Notes: generated by a model not told the origin, from the sequence alone. DNA of 64,000 nt from Photobacterium chitinilyticum (GCF_004104355.1 NZ_RJLM01000001.1:414711-478710); one strand, 5' to 3'; counted from the stretch's first letter, positions 26,036 through 35,616 are shown. A program made the numbers and translations.

Positions 26036-27112
26036 ATGACTCAGGAATCATCCAATGCAACCGAACTGCGGTTAAGTAGTAACGAACAGCAGCAGGCTGC
26101 TGAGTTGGCCGAGCAGCTAAATCCGTTTGATACTGTATCGACCTTGGTGTTCGGCAAAGAGGCATTGCAAAGTATTACGGCTTTCTCCGATCGGGTACTG
26201 GCCGACGTCAGGGCAAAGGATGCTGGTGATGCCGGTGATATTCTCCATGCCATGGTCACCAATATGAGCAGCTCTCAGTTTGACGATCTGGGCAAAGAAA
26301 GTTTCTTGTCTCGCTTGCCGTTAATTGGAGAGCTGTTTCAGTCGTTTGGCAAATTTGTCAAAGGCTTCGATACTGTAAAGGCCCAACTTGATGAGCTGGC
26401 AAAGCGGCTGGAAGCACAGGAAACCAAGCTGGCGCAGGATATTCAGCAGCTAGATGGGCTGTATGACGAAAACCTCGGCCTGTTGCAGCAACTGGATATT
26501 TATATCCATGCCGGAAATATCCGCTTAGAAAAGCTGAAGAACGAAGAGCTGGTTGCACTGAAAGAAAAAGCCGATGCCAGTAACGATGCACTAGACGGTC
26601 AGGCTTATCGGGATGCCCTGCAGGCAATGACGCGTCTTGAAAAGCGGGTTCACAACCTCAGCCTTGCCAGAATGGCGGCGATTCAGACTGCCCCGCAGAT
26701 CCGCCTGTCGCAGGAAGGCAACAAGATGCTGATGGAAGATATCCAGGATATCATTCACAACACCTTGCCGCTGTGGAAGCGCCAGTTCCTGATTGCGATC
26801 TCCAACTTCGAGAAAGAAAAGGCGCTGAAAGTCACCCGCACGGTGAAAGACTATACCAACAAGCAGTATGTCCAAAACGCCGAGAAGCTAAAGGCGTTGG
26901 AAGAGCAGATTTCCGAAAACTACCAGCGCGGTATTTTGGATATCGAATCGCTGCAGACGGTTAATCAGCTCACCATCGATACCCTGAAAAATACCCTCGG
27001 CCACGTAAAAGAAGGCCGAATCAAACGCCAGCAGGCAGGCAAGGCATTGGCCCAAGCCGAACAAGATTTGAAATTTGCCCTGCAAGATACGTTCGAGGAT
27101 ATACCGGGGTAG
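26036..27112 (+). CDS. TelA/KlaA family protein (toxic anion resistance family)
   Basis: The 358-residue cytoplasmic protein is all-helical with long coiled coils. It carries the TelA hallmark near residues 225-260: RLSQEGNKMLMEDIQDII, then LPLWKRQFLIAI. TelA proteins were named from plasmid tellurite-resistance loci and recur with stress-response genes; their biochemical role is still unclear. The gene is eight bases after the PLD gene and is the last in the operon before a strong terminator. A role in holding or signalling to the flotillin-ATPase assembly is inference. Confidence 0.85.
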   Translation: MTQESSNATELRLSSNEQQQAAELAEQLNPFDTVSTLVFGKEALQSITAFSDRVLADVRAKDAGDAGDILHAMVTNMSSSQFDDLGKESFLSRLPLIGELFQSFGKFVKGFDTVKAQLDELAKRLEAQETKLAQDIQQLDGLYDENLGLLQQLDIYIHAGNIRLEKLKNEELVALKEKADASNDALDGQAYRDALQAMTRLEKRVHNLSLARMAAIQTAPQIRLSQEGNKMLMEDIQDIIHNTLPLWKRQFLIAISNFEKEKALKVTRTVKDYTNKQYVQNAEKLKALEEQISENYQRGILDIESLQTVNQLTIDTLKNTLGHVKEGRIKRQQAGKALAQAEQDLKFALQDTFEDIPG

Positions 27113-27126
27113 GTTGCAACCTTCTG

Positions 27127-27171
27127 ATAAAGCCGCGACTTAATTTCATGTAAGGTCGCGGCTTTATTTTT
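27127..27171 (+). terminator. Intrinsic terminator of the flotillin/TelA operon
   Basis: AAAGCCGCGAC and GTCGCGGCTTT form an 11-bp stem, followed by ATTTTT. Confidence 0.9.
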
Positions 27172-27468
27172 AGTCGAAGACAATAACCAGCTTGGATTCA
27201 GACAGTAAGCGAACCACTAATTTATAGTGTACGGCATGATTATTCGCACATTTATTTATGCGAGTGGGGTCTATTAATCTCAGTATCTGAACTAAATCTG
27301 TTTTGATTTGGGATGCACCAAGTGCCTAGTGTGAGAGTTAGTACTACTAAATACCTAGGTGAATTAGCTGTATATGACTTTTTCTACTGATAACTTAATT
27401 AGGTTAATTTATTTGTGTATTTATAAAGCTGAAGATAGATCACAGAAGATGGTCAATTCTTGCTCTAT
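27172..27468. other. AT-rich intergenic region before the sugar-acid locus
   Basis: This stretch is clearly more AT-rich than the upstream operon. It contains no plausible gene; it must hold the promoter of the GntR-type regulator, whose putative operator begins at 27469. Confidence 0.5.
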
Positions 27469-27481
27469 CATGTATTACAAG
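27469..27481 (+). promoter_or_regulatory. Putative DgoR-type operator at the regulator's own promoter
   Basis: CATGTATTACAAG differs at one position from the perfect palindrome CTTGTATTACAAG at 28281-28293. It ends 10 bases before the regulator's start codon, the right place for autorepression. FadR-subfamily repressors such as DgoR bind TTGTA-N-TACAA-like sites. Confidence 0.65.
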
Positions 27482-27491
27482 TTGCTGGTAA

Positions 27492-28220
27492 ATGAATACA
27501 AGAATGACTAAATCGAAATCAACCTTGGCTATCAATCAGATTGTTTGTGACATATTGAAAGAAAATACTCCTGCAGGAGAGCATTTAAAAGGTGAAAATG
27601 AATTAGCACAATCATTAGGTGTTTCAAGAACTTCAGTACGAAGTGCTTTGCAGACTCTATCAAGCAAAGGACTAATAACGATCACGCCAAAAGTGGGCAG
27701 CATTGCAAATACGCCTGATCAATGGAATTGGTTGGATCACGATGTACTACGTTGGGTGACTGAATATAAAGCGTCTGACACTTTTATCCCGCATTTACTT
27801 GAAGTTCGCTTGATGGTGGAGCCAAATGCAGCGGCATTGGCAGCCTTAAACGCAACAGGGGATAACCTTGCCGCACTAGAGCGAAGCTACAACATGATGG
27901 CTTCAGGGGTGGAACATAATAATAGAGCACAGATCAACATTGGTGATATTGAGTTTCATAAGCAGCTTTTGCTGGCAACAAAGAATCCATTTTTGATTTC
28001 TCTAGGTGATGCCTTAACGACGACAATGGAAGTGTCTTTTTCCCGTACCCTAGAGAAAGATGTATTACTTAGTAAACCCGCGCTGGATGATCATTACTAT
28101 GTGATGGATGCGGTGAGAATGCGTAAGCCTGAAGACGCACGAGAAAAGATGCGTGAAATTATCATGGGGGCCATCGCGAAAACGGTTAAAACCCTTAACG
28201 GTACTGATTTAATACGTTAG
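27492..28220 (+). CDS. dgoR: GntR family (FadR subfamily) repressor, DgoR-like
   Basis: The 242-residue regulator has an N-terminal winged helix (ENELAQSLGVSRTSVRSALQ, about 36-55) and a C-terminal all-helical FCD ligand domain with the metal-binding pattern (EVRLMVEP, then GDIEFHKQLL). In E. coli DgoR represses galactonate genes and responds to galactonate. Here the gene sits just ahead of dgoK, dgoA and dgoD homologues, and two near-identical operators flank it. A second possible start is the ATG at 27504. It has its own terminator, so it is a separate unit from the catabolic operon. Confidence 0.85.
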   Translation: MNTRMTKSKSTLAINQIVCDILKENTPAGEHLKGENELAQSLGVSRTSVRSALQTLSSKGLITITPKVGSIANTPDQWNWLDHDVLRWVTEYKASDTFIPHLLEVRLMVEPNAAALAALNATGDNLAALERSYNMMASGVEHNNRAQINIGDIEFHKQLLLATKNPFLISLGDALTTTMEVSFSRTLEKDVLLSKPALDDHYYVMDAVRMRKPEDAREKMREIIMGAIAKTVKTLNGTDLIR

Positions 28221-28244
28221 CCACAGAGTCATATTAATACGCTT

Positions 28245-28269
28245 GAACACTGCAAGGTGTTCCTTTTTT
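28245..28269 (+). terminator. Intrinsic terminator after the DgoR-like gene
   Basis: GAACAC and GTGTTC pair around six bases and run into seven pyrimidines, mostly T. This separates the regulator transcript from the operon. Confidence 0.75.
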
Positions 28270-28280
28270 ACATGAAACGC

Positions 28281-28293
28281 CTTGTATTACAAG
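28281..28293 (+). promoter_or_regulatory. Putative DgoR-type operator of the catabolic operon
   Basis: CTTGTATTACAAG is a perfect 6-1-6 palindrome, 31 bases before the dgoK start codon. It matches 12 of 13 positions of the site ahead of the regulator. Confidence 0.7.
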
Positions 28294-28323
28294 ATTGCTA
28301 TTATAGTAACACATGGGGGCGAA

Positions 28324-29223
28324 ATGAAAGCGAGTTGGATTGCAGTAGATTGGGGAACGACAAATTTTAGGGCGTTTTTAATGTCTGATGAGGGGGAGTG
28401 TCTAGATAAAATCCAACAAGCAAAGGGACTGTTATCTGTTAAGCAAGAACAGTTTCCTCAGGTGTTTGATGAGTTAATTAGTCGGTGGAGTAAAACTTAT
28501 GGCCATTTACCCGTAATAATGGCAGGTATGGTTGGTTCTCAGCAGGGGTGGCGAGAAGTACCCTATGTTCATGCACCTGCATCGGCTAACGATTTAGCAA
28601 ACCATATTCATAGTGTTGATCTTCTCTCTGGTAATAAAGCAAAAATAGTCTCTGGTGTTTGTTGCATTAATGATTTTGGTAACCCTGAAGTTATGCGAGG
28701 AGAAGAAATACAACTCATTGGCTTAAGCGAAATAATAAAAGGTGACTTCCACGCTATTCTATTTGGTACTCATAGTAAAAATGCTTATTGGCATAATGGG
28801 AAAATAGAAAGCTATTCGACCGTAATGACGGGGGAATTGTATTCTATTTTAGTTAACCACAGCATATTGGGTAAATCGCTTCCAGAACAGAAGTTTAATA
28901 AAGATACTTTTATCAAAGGTGTTGAAATAGGCGCTAAATATCCGTTGAATCATGTGCTATTTAGTGCAAGAACCTTCAAGTTATATGATGAAATTCATAA
29001 CAGCAACATACATGCTTATATCTCTGGATTACTTATTGGGCATGAGTTTACTATATCAAATAGGTTGAATAAGTTATATTTAGTCGGTTCACAAAATTTA
29101 GCATCAAATTATGCGTTGGCATTAGAACACTTTAATATCGAGTTTGACGTTATTGATGGTGATGAATGCTTTTTGAAAGGCATGACAAAAATCTATAGCA
29201 AGGGCGAAATCAATGAATACTGA
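28324..29223 (+). CDS. dgoK: 2-Dehydro-3-deoxygalactonokinase
   Basis: DgoK phosphorylates 2-keto-3-deoxygalactonate at C6 with ATP in the DeLey-Doudoroff pathway. The roughly 299-residue protein begins MKASWIAVDWGTTNFRAF, with the phosphate-binding DWGTTNFR motif of DgoK. GMVGSQQGW and RGEEIQLIG follow in the usual order. An upstream in-frame start at 28282 lies inside the operator; the ATG at 28324 has a G-rich ribosome-binding site. It is the first gene of the catabolic operon and overlaps dgoA by 11 bases. Its base composition is markedly AT-rich. Confidence 0.9.
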   Translation: MKASWIAVDWGTTNFRAFLMSDEGECLDKIQQAKGLLSVKQEQFPQVFDELISRWSKTYGHLPVIMAGMVGSQQGWREVPYVHAPASANDLANHIHSVDLLSGNKAKIVSGVCCINDFGNPEVMRGEEIQLIGLSEIIKGDFHAILFGTHSKNAYWHNGKIESYSTVMTGELYSILVNHSILGKSLPEQKFNKDTFIKGVEIGAKYPLNHVLFSARTFKLYDEIHNSNIHAYISGLLIGHEFTISNRLNKLYLVGSQNLASNYALALEHFNIEFDVIDGDECFLKGMTKIYSKGEINEY

Positions 29224-29854
29224 AGAGCTAAGAAATAATGCATGGTTTAAAGAGTTGCCATTAATAGCAATATTACGCGGTGTTGAACCAAGTGAGGTTT
29301 TAGATATTGCTAATGTCTTAATTGATAATGGATTTAGATTCATTGAAGTGCCATTAAATTCTCCCGATGCCGTATTAAGTATAAAAATGCTCGTAGAAGC
29401 CTACGGTGAGCAAGCAGTTATTGGTGCAGGCACTGTGACCAATATTGATAAATTAATGCCAGTGCTTGAAGCGGGAGCTCGATTAATTGTGACACCGAAT
29501 ATGAACCCTGAAGTGATTCGAGCAGCTCGTGCTCATAATTGTGTGGTGTTCTCAGGTGTACAAACCGCAACCGAAGCGTTTACCGCTGTAGATTGCGGTG
29601 TTACCGCATTGAAATTTTTCCCGGCAGAACTTATTCAGCCATTAGGGGTGAAGGCAATCAAATCAGTATTACCTCCTGAAATGATTTGCTGCCCTACTGG
29701 CGGTATAGAGGCAGATGCCGAGCAAATGAAGTCTTACGTTGATGTTGGCGTAGACGGCTTTGGCTTGGGGTCTGGCTTGTATAAGAAGGGCATAAAGCCC
29801 TCAGAGCTAAACGTACGCGCGAAGGCGTATCGTGACAGTTGGATGTCCATTTAA
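29213..29854 (+). CDS. dgoA: 2-Dehydro-3-deoxy-6-phosphogalactonate aldolase
   Basis: This class I aldolase of the KDPG/KDPGal family cleaves 2-keto-3-deoxy-6-phosphogalactonate to pyruvate and glyceraldehyde-3-phosphate. The 213-residue TIM barrel keeps the Schiff-base lysine K134 in TALKFFPAE, the IEVPLNSP segment with the catalytic Glu, and the phosphate-binding GGIEAD region. The N-terminal LPLIAILRG is typical. It is translationally coupled to dgoK. The enzyme could also accept KDPG, but the neighbours point to the galactonate isomer. Confidence 0.9.
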   Translation: MNTEELRNNAWFKELPLIAILRGVEPSEVLDIANVLIDNGFRFIEVPLNSPDAVLSIKMLVEAYGEQAVIGAGTVTNIDKLMPVLEAGARLIVTPNMNPEVIRAARAHNCVVFSGVQTATEAFTAVDCGVTALKFFPAELIQPLGVKAIKSVLPPEMICCPTGGIEADAEQMKSYVDVGVDGFGLGSGLYKKGIKPSELNVRAKAYRDSWMSI

Positions 29855-29879
29855 TATACGAAAAGCAAAAGGTTACCTT

Positions 29880-30863
29880 ATGAAACTAAGTAAAATTGCT
29901 GCTCTAGCTGCTGTACCCCTAATGGCAATGTCGTTACATGTTCAAGCAAAAACTATGCGTATTGGTATTGGGGTACCTGAATCTCACTTTGAATTTGCAG
30001 CAATGCAAAAGTTTGAGAAATACGTAGAAGACAATACCGATATATCAGTAACAATTTATCCGAGTAATCAGTTAGGTAATGATCAGGAAGCATTAGAGCA
30101 GATCAAATTTAATGCTGTTCAGATGAACTTACCATCACCAGCGGTACTTGGTAATATAGTAAAAGATTTCAATATATTAACCCTTCCTTTTATCTTTCCT
30201 AATGATGAGGTGGCCAATCAGGTTGTTGACGGAGAATGGGGACAAGAATTGTCTTCTAAGCTGGAGAAAGCCGGTTATGTTGGTTTAGGTTACGGTAACT
30301 TCGGTTTCCGCCATGTTACTAATAATGTACGCCCAATTAAAACGATTGCAGATATGGACGGCCTGAAACTGCGTACCATGCAGAATAAAGCGCACCTCGA
30401 TGCTTTCCGTTCGTTAGGTGCAAACCCAACGCCAATGGCTTTCTCTGAACTGTTCTCATCACTTCAGCAGGGTGTTGTTGATGGTCAAGAAAATCCGTAT
30501 ACCAATATTTACTCGCAGCGTTTATACGAAGTACAAAAATACGTGTCTGATACGGGACATGTTTATTCTTGGGTTGTCTTTGTCGTCGGTAAAAAGTTCT
30601 ACGATGACCTGACTGCCGATGAGCAAGCCACCATGCAGCAAGCTGCTCGTGTTGCCATTGATCACATGCGAGTGTCGGTTAAAGCTCAAGATGAGAAATC
30701 GCTGCAAGGTATGATTGATGCCGGTTTGGTTTACACCCCACTTTCACCGGAAGTAAAAGCAGAAATGCATGAGAAAGTCGCACCTGTTGTTCAAAAATAT
30801 GCCGATAGAATTAACCCTGACTTATATAAAAAGCTGACAGAAGAAGTCACTAAGTTACAGTAA
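29880..30863 (+). CDS. dctP: TRAP transporter substrate-binding protein, DctP family
   Basis: This periplasmic binding protein of about 327 residues starts MKLSKIAALAAVPLMAMS, a clear signal peptide ending near VQA. The mature domain has the DctP features, including the LRTMQNKAHLDAFRSLGANP segment whose Arg binds a substrate carboxylate, and QGVVDGQENP. It delivers an acidic sugar, presumably D-galactonate or a related aldonate, to the DctQM permease. The ATG at 29880 is chosen over earlier in-frame codons inside dgoA because the signal peptide begins there and AAAGG precedes it. Confidence 0.9.
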   Translation: MKLSKIAALAAVPLMAMSLHVQAKTMRIGIGVPESHFEFAAMQKFEKYVEDNTDISVTIYPSNQLGNDQEALEQIKFNAVQMNLPSPAVLGNIVKDFNILTLPFIFPNDEVANQVVDGEWGQELSSKLEKAGYVGLGYGNFGFRHVTNNVRPIKTIADMDGLKLRTMQNKAHLDAFRSLGANPTPMAFSELFSSLQQGVVDGQENPYTNIYSQRLYEVQKYVSDTGHVYSWVVFVVGKKFYDDLTADEQATMQQAARVAIDHMRVSVKAQDEKSLQGMIDAGLVYTPLSPEVKAEMHEKVAPVVQKYADRINPDLYKKLTEEVTKLQ

Positions 30864-30874
30864 ATTATCGCGAA

Positions 30875-30895
30875 AGGGCTGTGCAATGCAGCCCT
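30875..30895 (+). repeat. Stem-loop between dctP and dctQ
   Basis: AGGGCTG and CAGCCCT pair around seven bases just after the dctP stop. It has no strong T run, so it more likely protects the dctP message or lowers readthrough than ends transcription. Binding proteins are usually made in excess over permeases. Confidence 0.5.
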
Positions 30896-30917
30896 ATAAT
30901 TAAAATATGGTGCTGTT

Positions 30918-31463
30918 ATGAATGATAAGAAAACTTCATTCTTAGACAATATTGAAGAGTACATAAGTACGTTTCTTTTTATTGCTCTAATTATTCTGTG
31001 CTTTTTGCAAATATTATTTAGATTTGTTTTTAATTTTTCTTTGTCGTGGACTGAAGAGTTATCCCGTTATGTGTTTATTGCGTTAGTTTATTTTTCAGCA
31101 AGTTTAGCTGTTGTTCGCGGTGCGCATGTTCGAGTTGAAGTAATTGATGGGTTTGTAAAAGGTAGAAATAAAAAAATATTAGATTCAATTATTGATTTAT
31201 CTTTTGCCGGTTTTATGGTTTGGGTTGGTTACTATGGTTTGGAATTATCGGTTGATGCATTAGCGATAGAACAAACAACACCTGCACTTGAATGGCAAGC
31301 TGGGTGGGTATACGCAATTATTCCATTTACCTTTTATTTAATAGCATTGAGATTAGTTCAACGAGTATATCGAAGAGTAACAGGTAAACTCGAACAAGAA
31401 TATGCGCTAAGTGAAGCTGAAGAAGCCTTACAAAAAATTAAAGATGAGCGAGGAGACAAATAA
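30918..31463 (+). CDS. dctQ: TRAP transporter small permease, DctQ family
   Basis: This 181-residue inner-membrane protein has four predicted helices and the DctQ signature WTEELSRYVFIALVYFSAS near residues 42-60. It pairs with DctM to form the sodium-driven transporter. The gene is AT-rich. Its stop overlaps the dctM start as TAATG, giving tight coupling. Confidence 0.9.
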   Translation: MNDKKTSFLDNIEEYISTFLFIALIILCFLQILFRFVFNFSLSWTEELSRYVFIALVYFSASLAVVRGAHVRVEVIDGFVKGRNKKILDSIIDLSFAGFMVWVGYYGLELSVDALAIEQTTPALEWQAGWVYAIIPFTFYLIALRLVQRVYRRVTGKLEQEYALSEAEEALQKIKDERGDK

Positions 31464-32743
31464 TGGACGTGTTTCTAATTACAATGTTTGTCTTTGTTGT
31501 ATTACTTGCCGTTGGTATGCCCATAGCCATTAGTATTGGTATGTGTACCGCCTTTGCCTTGATGCTGGCTGATATTCCAATTTCGTTTATTGCTCAAATT
31601 GCTTTTACCTCTCTGGACTCATTTACATACCTTGCCATTCCGATGTTTATTATGGCTGGTTTTGTGATGGAGAAAGGTGGGCTTTCTAAGCGAATCGTTA
31701 ACTTTGCTGCCAGTTTAGTTGGGCGAACGGCCGGTGGACTTGGTATTGTCACTGTGGTGGCATGTATGTTCTTCGCCGCTATTTCTGGTTCATCACCGGC
31801 CACTGTTGCAGCGATTGGCTCCATGATGGTGCCTTCGATGATAGAAAAGGGCTATAACCGCCACTTCGCGGGGGCGTTAACCGCATCGGCAGGTTCGCTT
31901 GGGATACTTATTCCACCGTCGATTCCGATGATCATTTACGCGGTCACTGCTGAAATTTCGATTGGTGATATGTTCTTGGCTGGTTTTATTCCGGGCGGAA
32001 TGATTGGTTTCGGTTTGATCCTTGCTGTTTATTTAATTGCGAAGAAACGTGGTTATAAAGGTCAGGATGAAGATTTTTCTCTTTCAAAAGTGAAAGAGAC
32101 GTTTCTTGAAGCCAAATGGGCATTGCTGACACCTGTCATCATTTTAGGGGGAATTTACTCCGGTATTTTCACTGCCACAGAAGCGGCTTGTATCACGGTT
32201 ATTTACACCTTGATTGTGAGTTTCTTTATTCATAAAGAAATGACCTTTAAAGATTTAATACCAACAGTCTCACGGGCAGCGTTAACCACGGGTTGTGTCA
32301 TTATCATCCTTGGTTTTGCGACCGCTTTTGCGCGTTATTTAACGATTAGTATGATCCCGCAAATGATCGGTGAGGCTATTTTACAGTTTACTGATAGCCC
32401 TACGCTTATTCTGTTGATCTTTGTTGCGTTAATCATGTTTACCGGCCTGTTTATCGAGACGGCGGCTCAAATCTTAATTTATACCCCCTTGTTCTTACCT
32501 ATTTTGGTAGAGCTTGGTGTGAGCCCATTCCACTTCGGTATCATTCTGATTGTTGGCACTGAGTTGGCATTGATTACGCCGCCTGTCGGGGTGAATTTGT
32601 TTGTTGCTAAAGGGATTACCGGTTCGTCGATGGTTCAGCTGACCCGTGCTGTTATTCCATTTTTAATCAGTATGTTGCTTGTGCAAATAGCATTGGTGTT
32701 TATGCCTGGCGTTATTACTTTCCTACCCGATCTATTTAAGTAA
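31463..32743 (+). CDS. dctM: TRAP transporter large permease, DctM family
   Basis: The 426-residue membrane protein has about 12 helices and is the ion-coupled transport subunit. Conserved DctM segments include AAISGSSPATVAAIGSMM near 112-128, PPSIPMIIYAV, and the late TPPVGVNLFV. An AGGAG ribosome-binding site lies within the end of dctQ. Together with DctP and DctQ it replaces the MFS permease DgoT used by E. coli for galactonate. Confidence 0.93.
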   Translation: MDVFLITMFVFVVLLAVGMPIAISIGMCTAFALMLADIPISFIAQIAFTSLDSFTYLAIPMFIMAGFVMEKGGLSKRIVNFAASLVGRTAGGLGIVTVVACMFFAAISGSSPATVAAIGSMMVPSMIEKGYNRHFAGALTASAGSLGILIPPSIPMIIYAVTAEISIGDMFLAGFIPGGMIGFGLILAVYLIAKKRGYKGQDEDFSLSKVKETFLEAKWALLTPVIILGGIYSGIFTATEAACITVIYTLIVSFFIHKEMTFKDLIPTVSRAALTTGCVIIILGFATAFARYLTISMIPQMIGEAILQFTDSPTLILLIFVALIMFTGLFIETAAQILIYTPLFLPILVELGVSPFHFGIILIVGTELALITPPVGVNLFVAKGITGSSMVQLTRAVIPFLISMLLVQIALVFMPGVITFLPDLFK

Positions 32744-32752
32744 GGCTGAATT

Positions 32753-33910
32753 ATGAAGATTATTGGTTACGAAAAATTCATTGTTGCTCCACGCTGGGGT
32801 TTTCTGAAAATCATTACTGATGAAGGCATTGTAGGCTGGGGGGAGCCGAGCTTAGAAGGGCGCACTCATACGGTTCATACCTGTGTCGATGAGTTGATGG
32901 AATACATGATTGGTAAAGACCCGCGTGATATTGAATTGCATTGGAACTATTTATATCGCTCGACTTTTTACCGTGGTGGCCCTGTGATGATGAGCGCCTT
33001 ATCAGGCATTGACCAAGCCCTGTGGGATATCAAAGGTAAAGCATTAGATGTACCGGCTTACCAACTGCTGGGGGGGAAATGTCGCGACAAAATACAGACT
33101 TATTCATGGATTGGTGGCGATAGGCCAGATGATGTCGTTCGCATGGCAAAGGAGCGTAAAGAGTTAGGCTTTAACGCCATCAAGATGAACGGCACCGAAG
33201 AGCTTAATTTTATTGATGATTTTAGCAAAGTTGATGCGTTGCTGGATCGTGTTCAAGGCTTGCGTGATGCGATGGGCAAAGACTTTGGCATCGGGATTGA
33301 TTTTCATGGTCGGGTGCATAAAGCCATGGCGAAAATCATGATGAAAGAGTTGGAGCCGATGCGCCCTATGTTCGTGGAAGAGCCCGTGCTGGCTGATCAC
33401 TTTGATTGTATTCATGAGATAGCGCAATACGGCGCTATCCCGATTGCGACAGGCGAGCGCCTTCATTCGCGCTGGGAGTTCAAAAAATTACTCGAACATG
33501 GTGGTGTCGATATTATTCAGCCCGATGTGTGTCATTGCGGTGGGCTGACTGAGCTTAAGAAGATTGCCTCCATGGCTGAAACCTATGATGTGGCTTTGGC
33601 GCCGCACTGTCCTTTAGGGGCGATTGCGCTGGCTTCTTCGGTTCACATTGATACCACTTGTCAGAACGCCATTATTCAAGAGCAAAGTATTGGTATTCAC
33701 TACAACAAAGGCAACGATGTACTGGACTATATCAAGAACAAAGATGTTTTTGATTTTGACGATGGTTACTGTTTGAACCTTGAAGGACCGGGACTTGGCA
33801 TTGAAATTGATGAAGAGTTCATGCGTGTTCAGCATGATAAGGCGCTGACTCAACCGAAATGGCGTAACCCACACTGGACCCACAAAGATGGTTCGTTTGC
33901 GGAGTGGTAA
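32753..33910 (+). CDS. dgoD: D-galactonate dehydratase
   Basis: This enolase-superfamily enzyme dehydrates D-galactonate to 2-keto-3-deoxygalactonate. The 385-residue protein aligns along its whole length with my memory of E. coli DgoD: PPRW-like start (APRWGFLKI), [18 protein letters not shown], metal ligands in DFHGRV, EEPVL and GERLHSR, the catalytic His in APHCPLG, and a C-terminal WRNPHW segment. Other acid-sugar dehydratases of the family exist, but these details and the presence of dgoK and dgoA support galactonate. It lies nine bases after dctM. Confidence 0.9.
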   Translation: MKIIGYEKFIVAPRWGFLKIITDEGIVGWGEPSLEGRTHTVHTCVDELMEYMIGKDPRDIELHWNYLYRSTFYRGGPVMMSALSGIDQALWDIKGKALDVPAYQLLGGKCRDKIQTYSWIGGDRPDDVVRMAKERKELGFNAIKMNGTEELNFIDDFSKVDALLDRVQGLRDAMGKDFGIGIDFHGRVHKAMAKIMMKELEPMRPMFVEEPVLADHFDCIHEIAQYGAIPIATGERLHSRWEFKKLLEHGGVDIIQPDVCHCGGLTELKKIASMAETYDVALAPHCPLGAIALASSVHIDTTCQNAIIQEQSIGIHYNKGNDVLDYIKNKDVFDFDDGYCLNLEGPGLGIEIDEEFMRVQHDKALTQPKWRNPHWTHKDGSFAEW

Positions 33911-33912
33911 CT

Positions 33913-35616
33913 ATGAGTAATTGTGGATCATGCGGTTCATGTGGAGGAGGGGCGTGTGCACCTCACCACAATAAAATACTGAAAGACGATGACGGCGCGC
34001 TAAAACGTGCCTTGTATAAATCAATGGGGCACAGCGATAGTGCTTTAAGACAACCTATTATAGCGGTAGTGAATAGCTACACCAATGCCACGGCTGGGCA
34101 TGCGAATCTTGATGTTGTTGGTGCCGAAGTGATCCGAGGGATTGAAGAGGCGGGTGGTACCGCAATGACTTTTGGCACGATTGCACCTTGTGATGGCATT
34201 GCTGAAGGGCATATAGGGATGCGCTATATCTTGGCGGGGCGAGAGGTGATCACCGCTTCGATCGAGGTCATGGTCAGAGCGCATAACTTTGACGCTATGG
34301 TGTTGCTCGGATCGTGCGACAAAATTGTCCCAGCCATGCTAATGGCGGCAGCACGGCTTGATATTCCGGCTATTCTCGTGAACGGCGGGCCTATGTATCC
34401 CGCAGAGTACGCGGGTAAGCATTGGGATGGCAATATCGTTACCGAAGCGATTGGCTGGAAAAATAAAGGACAGATCGACGAGCAAGAGTTTCGCAAAATT
34501 GAAGATCTGGCCGAGCCAACCATTGGCTCCTGCACCATGTATGGTACAGCGAATACCATGTGTTGTTTGTCGGAATCTCTGGGTATGACCTTGCCGCAAA
34601 CCGCCACTATTCCTGCCATCCACCCACAACGATTACAAGTGGGCTATCAGAGCGGAAAACGCATTGTTGGCATGTTGGAAGAGGGGGTAACCGCGCGCAA
34701 AATTATCACCAAACAAGGGATCCATAATGCCATTTGCACCTTGTTGGCCACGGGCGGTTCGACTAATGCCATCATTCATTTACAAGCGATCCACTATGAA
34801 GCGGGTTTAGGTGAGTTAGATTTGGATGTGTTTGATCAAATGAGCCGCAAGGTGCCTTTGCTCGCGTCAATCTACCCGGCCTCTGAATACGATATGGTCG
34901 ATTTTTTTGAAGCTGGTGGCGTGGCGGCGGTCGAAAAAGAGCTTGCGCCGTTATTAGAACTCGATGCATTAACCGTCGCAGGTACCAAGCGAGACTGTCT
35001 TGCTGCTGTGGCCTGTACTGACAACCGTGCATTGATCCGCCCGATTGACGATCCTTTTATGTTGGAATCGGGTGTGGGCGTATTGAAAGGCAACTTGTCG
35101 CCTTGGGGATCAGTCGCCAAACCTGCAGCAGTGCCTAAAGACATGTTCCACTTTACTGGCAAAGCGGTGGTGTTTGATTCCGAACAAGCCGCTATTGAAG
35201 CCATTATGCAGGAAACCATTAAAGAAAAATCTGTCATTGTCATTCGTTATGAAGGCACTACCGGTGGCGCAGGTTTACCTGAGATGTATAAGCCCATGAA
35301 GCTGCTTGAAGGGATGGGACTCTCTGAAAGCTGTGCCTTGATCACCGACGGTCGTTTTTCGGGATCGAATCGCGGTCTTTTTGTTGGGCATATCTCGCCA
35401 GAAGCTTATGAGGGGGGCTTGATTGGTTTAGTGCAAGATGGTGATGAGATCACTATCGATTTAACGACACGAGAAATCACGTTGGAGTTAGATGAGGAAA
35501 CGATTGCAACCCGAAGAGCAGTGTGGACAAGGCTGCATAAAGAAGTACCCAAAGGCTTCCTGCGTTTGTATCGGGATCGTGTTTCATCGGCAGCACATGG
35601 AGCGATTTTGAAATGA
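33913..35616 (+). CDS. IlvD/Edd family dehydratase, probably for a sugar acid
   Basis: The protein of about 567 residues belongs to the Fe-S dehydratase family that includes dihydroxyacid dehydratase and 6-phosphogluconate dehydratase. The family cysteines are present in [20 protein letters not shown] and [11 protein letters not shown], and the metal-binding LPEMYKP and DGRFSG regions follow. Its length fits IlvD and the aldonate dehydratases. Its N-terminus is odd: [13 protein letters not shown], five cysteines within 17 residues. The ATG at 33913 has GGAG at good spacing. Inside a galactonate operon that already has DgoD it probably dehydrates another aldonate; a role in branched-chain amino acid synthesis is less likely. 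Confidence 0.8.
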   Translation: MSNCGSCGSCGGGACAPHHNKILKDDDGALKRALYKSMGHSDSALRQPIIAVVNSYTNATAGHANLDVVGAEVIRGIEEAGGTAMTFGTIAPCDGIAEGHIGMRYILAGREVITASIEVMVRAHNFDAMVLLGSCDKIVPAMLMAAARLDIPAILVNGGPMYPAEYAGKHWDGNIVTEAIGWKNKGQIDEQEFRKIEDLAEPTIGSCTMYGTANTMCCLSESLGMTLPQTATIPAIHPQRLQVGYQSGKRIVGMLEEGVTARKIITKQGIHNAICTLLATGGSTNAIIHLQAIHYEAGLGELDLDVFDQMSRKVPLLASIYPASEYDMVDFFEAGGVAAVEKELAPLLELDALTVAGTKRDCLAAVACTDNRALIRPIDDPFMLESGVGVLKGNLSPWGSVAKPAAVPKDMFHFTGKAVVFDSEQAAIEAIMQETIKEKSVIVIRYEGTTGGAGLPEMYKPMKLLEGMGLSESCALITDGRFSGSNRGLFVGHISPEAYEGGLIGLVQDGDEITIDLTTREITLELDEETIATRRAVWTRLHKEVPKGFLRLYRDRVSSAAHGAILK

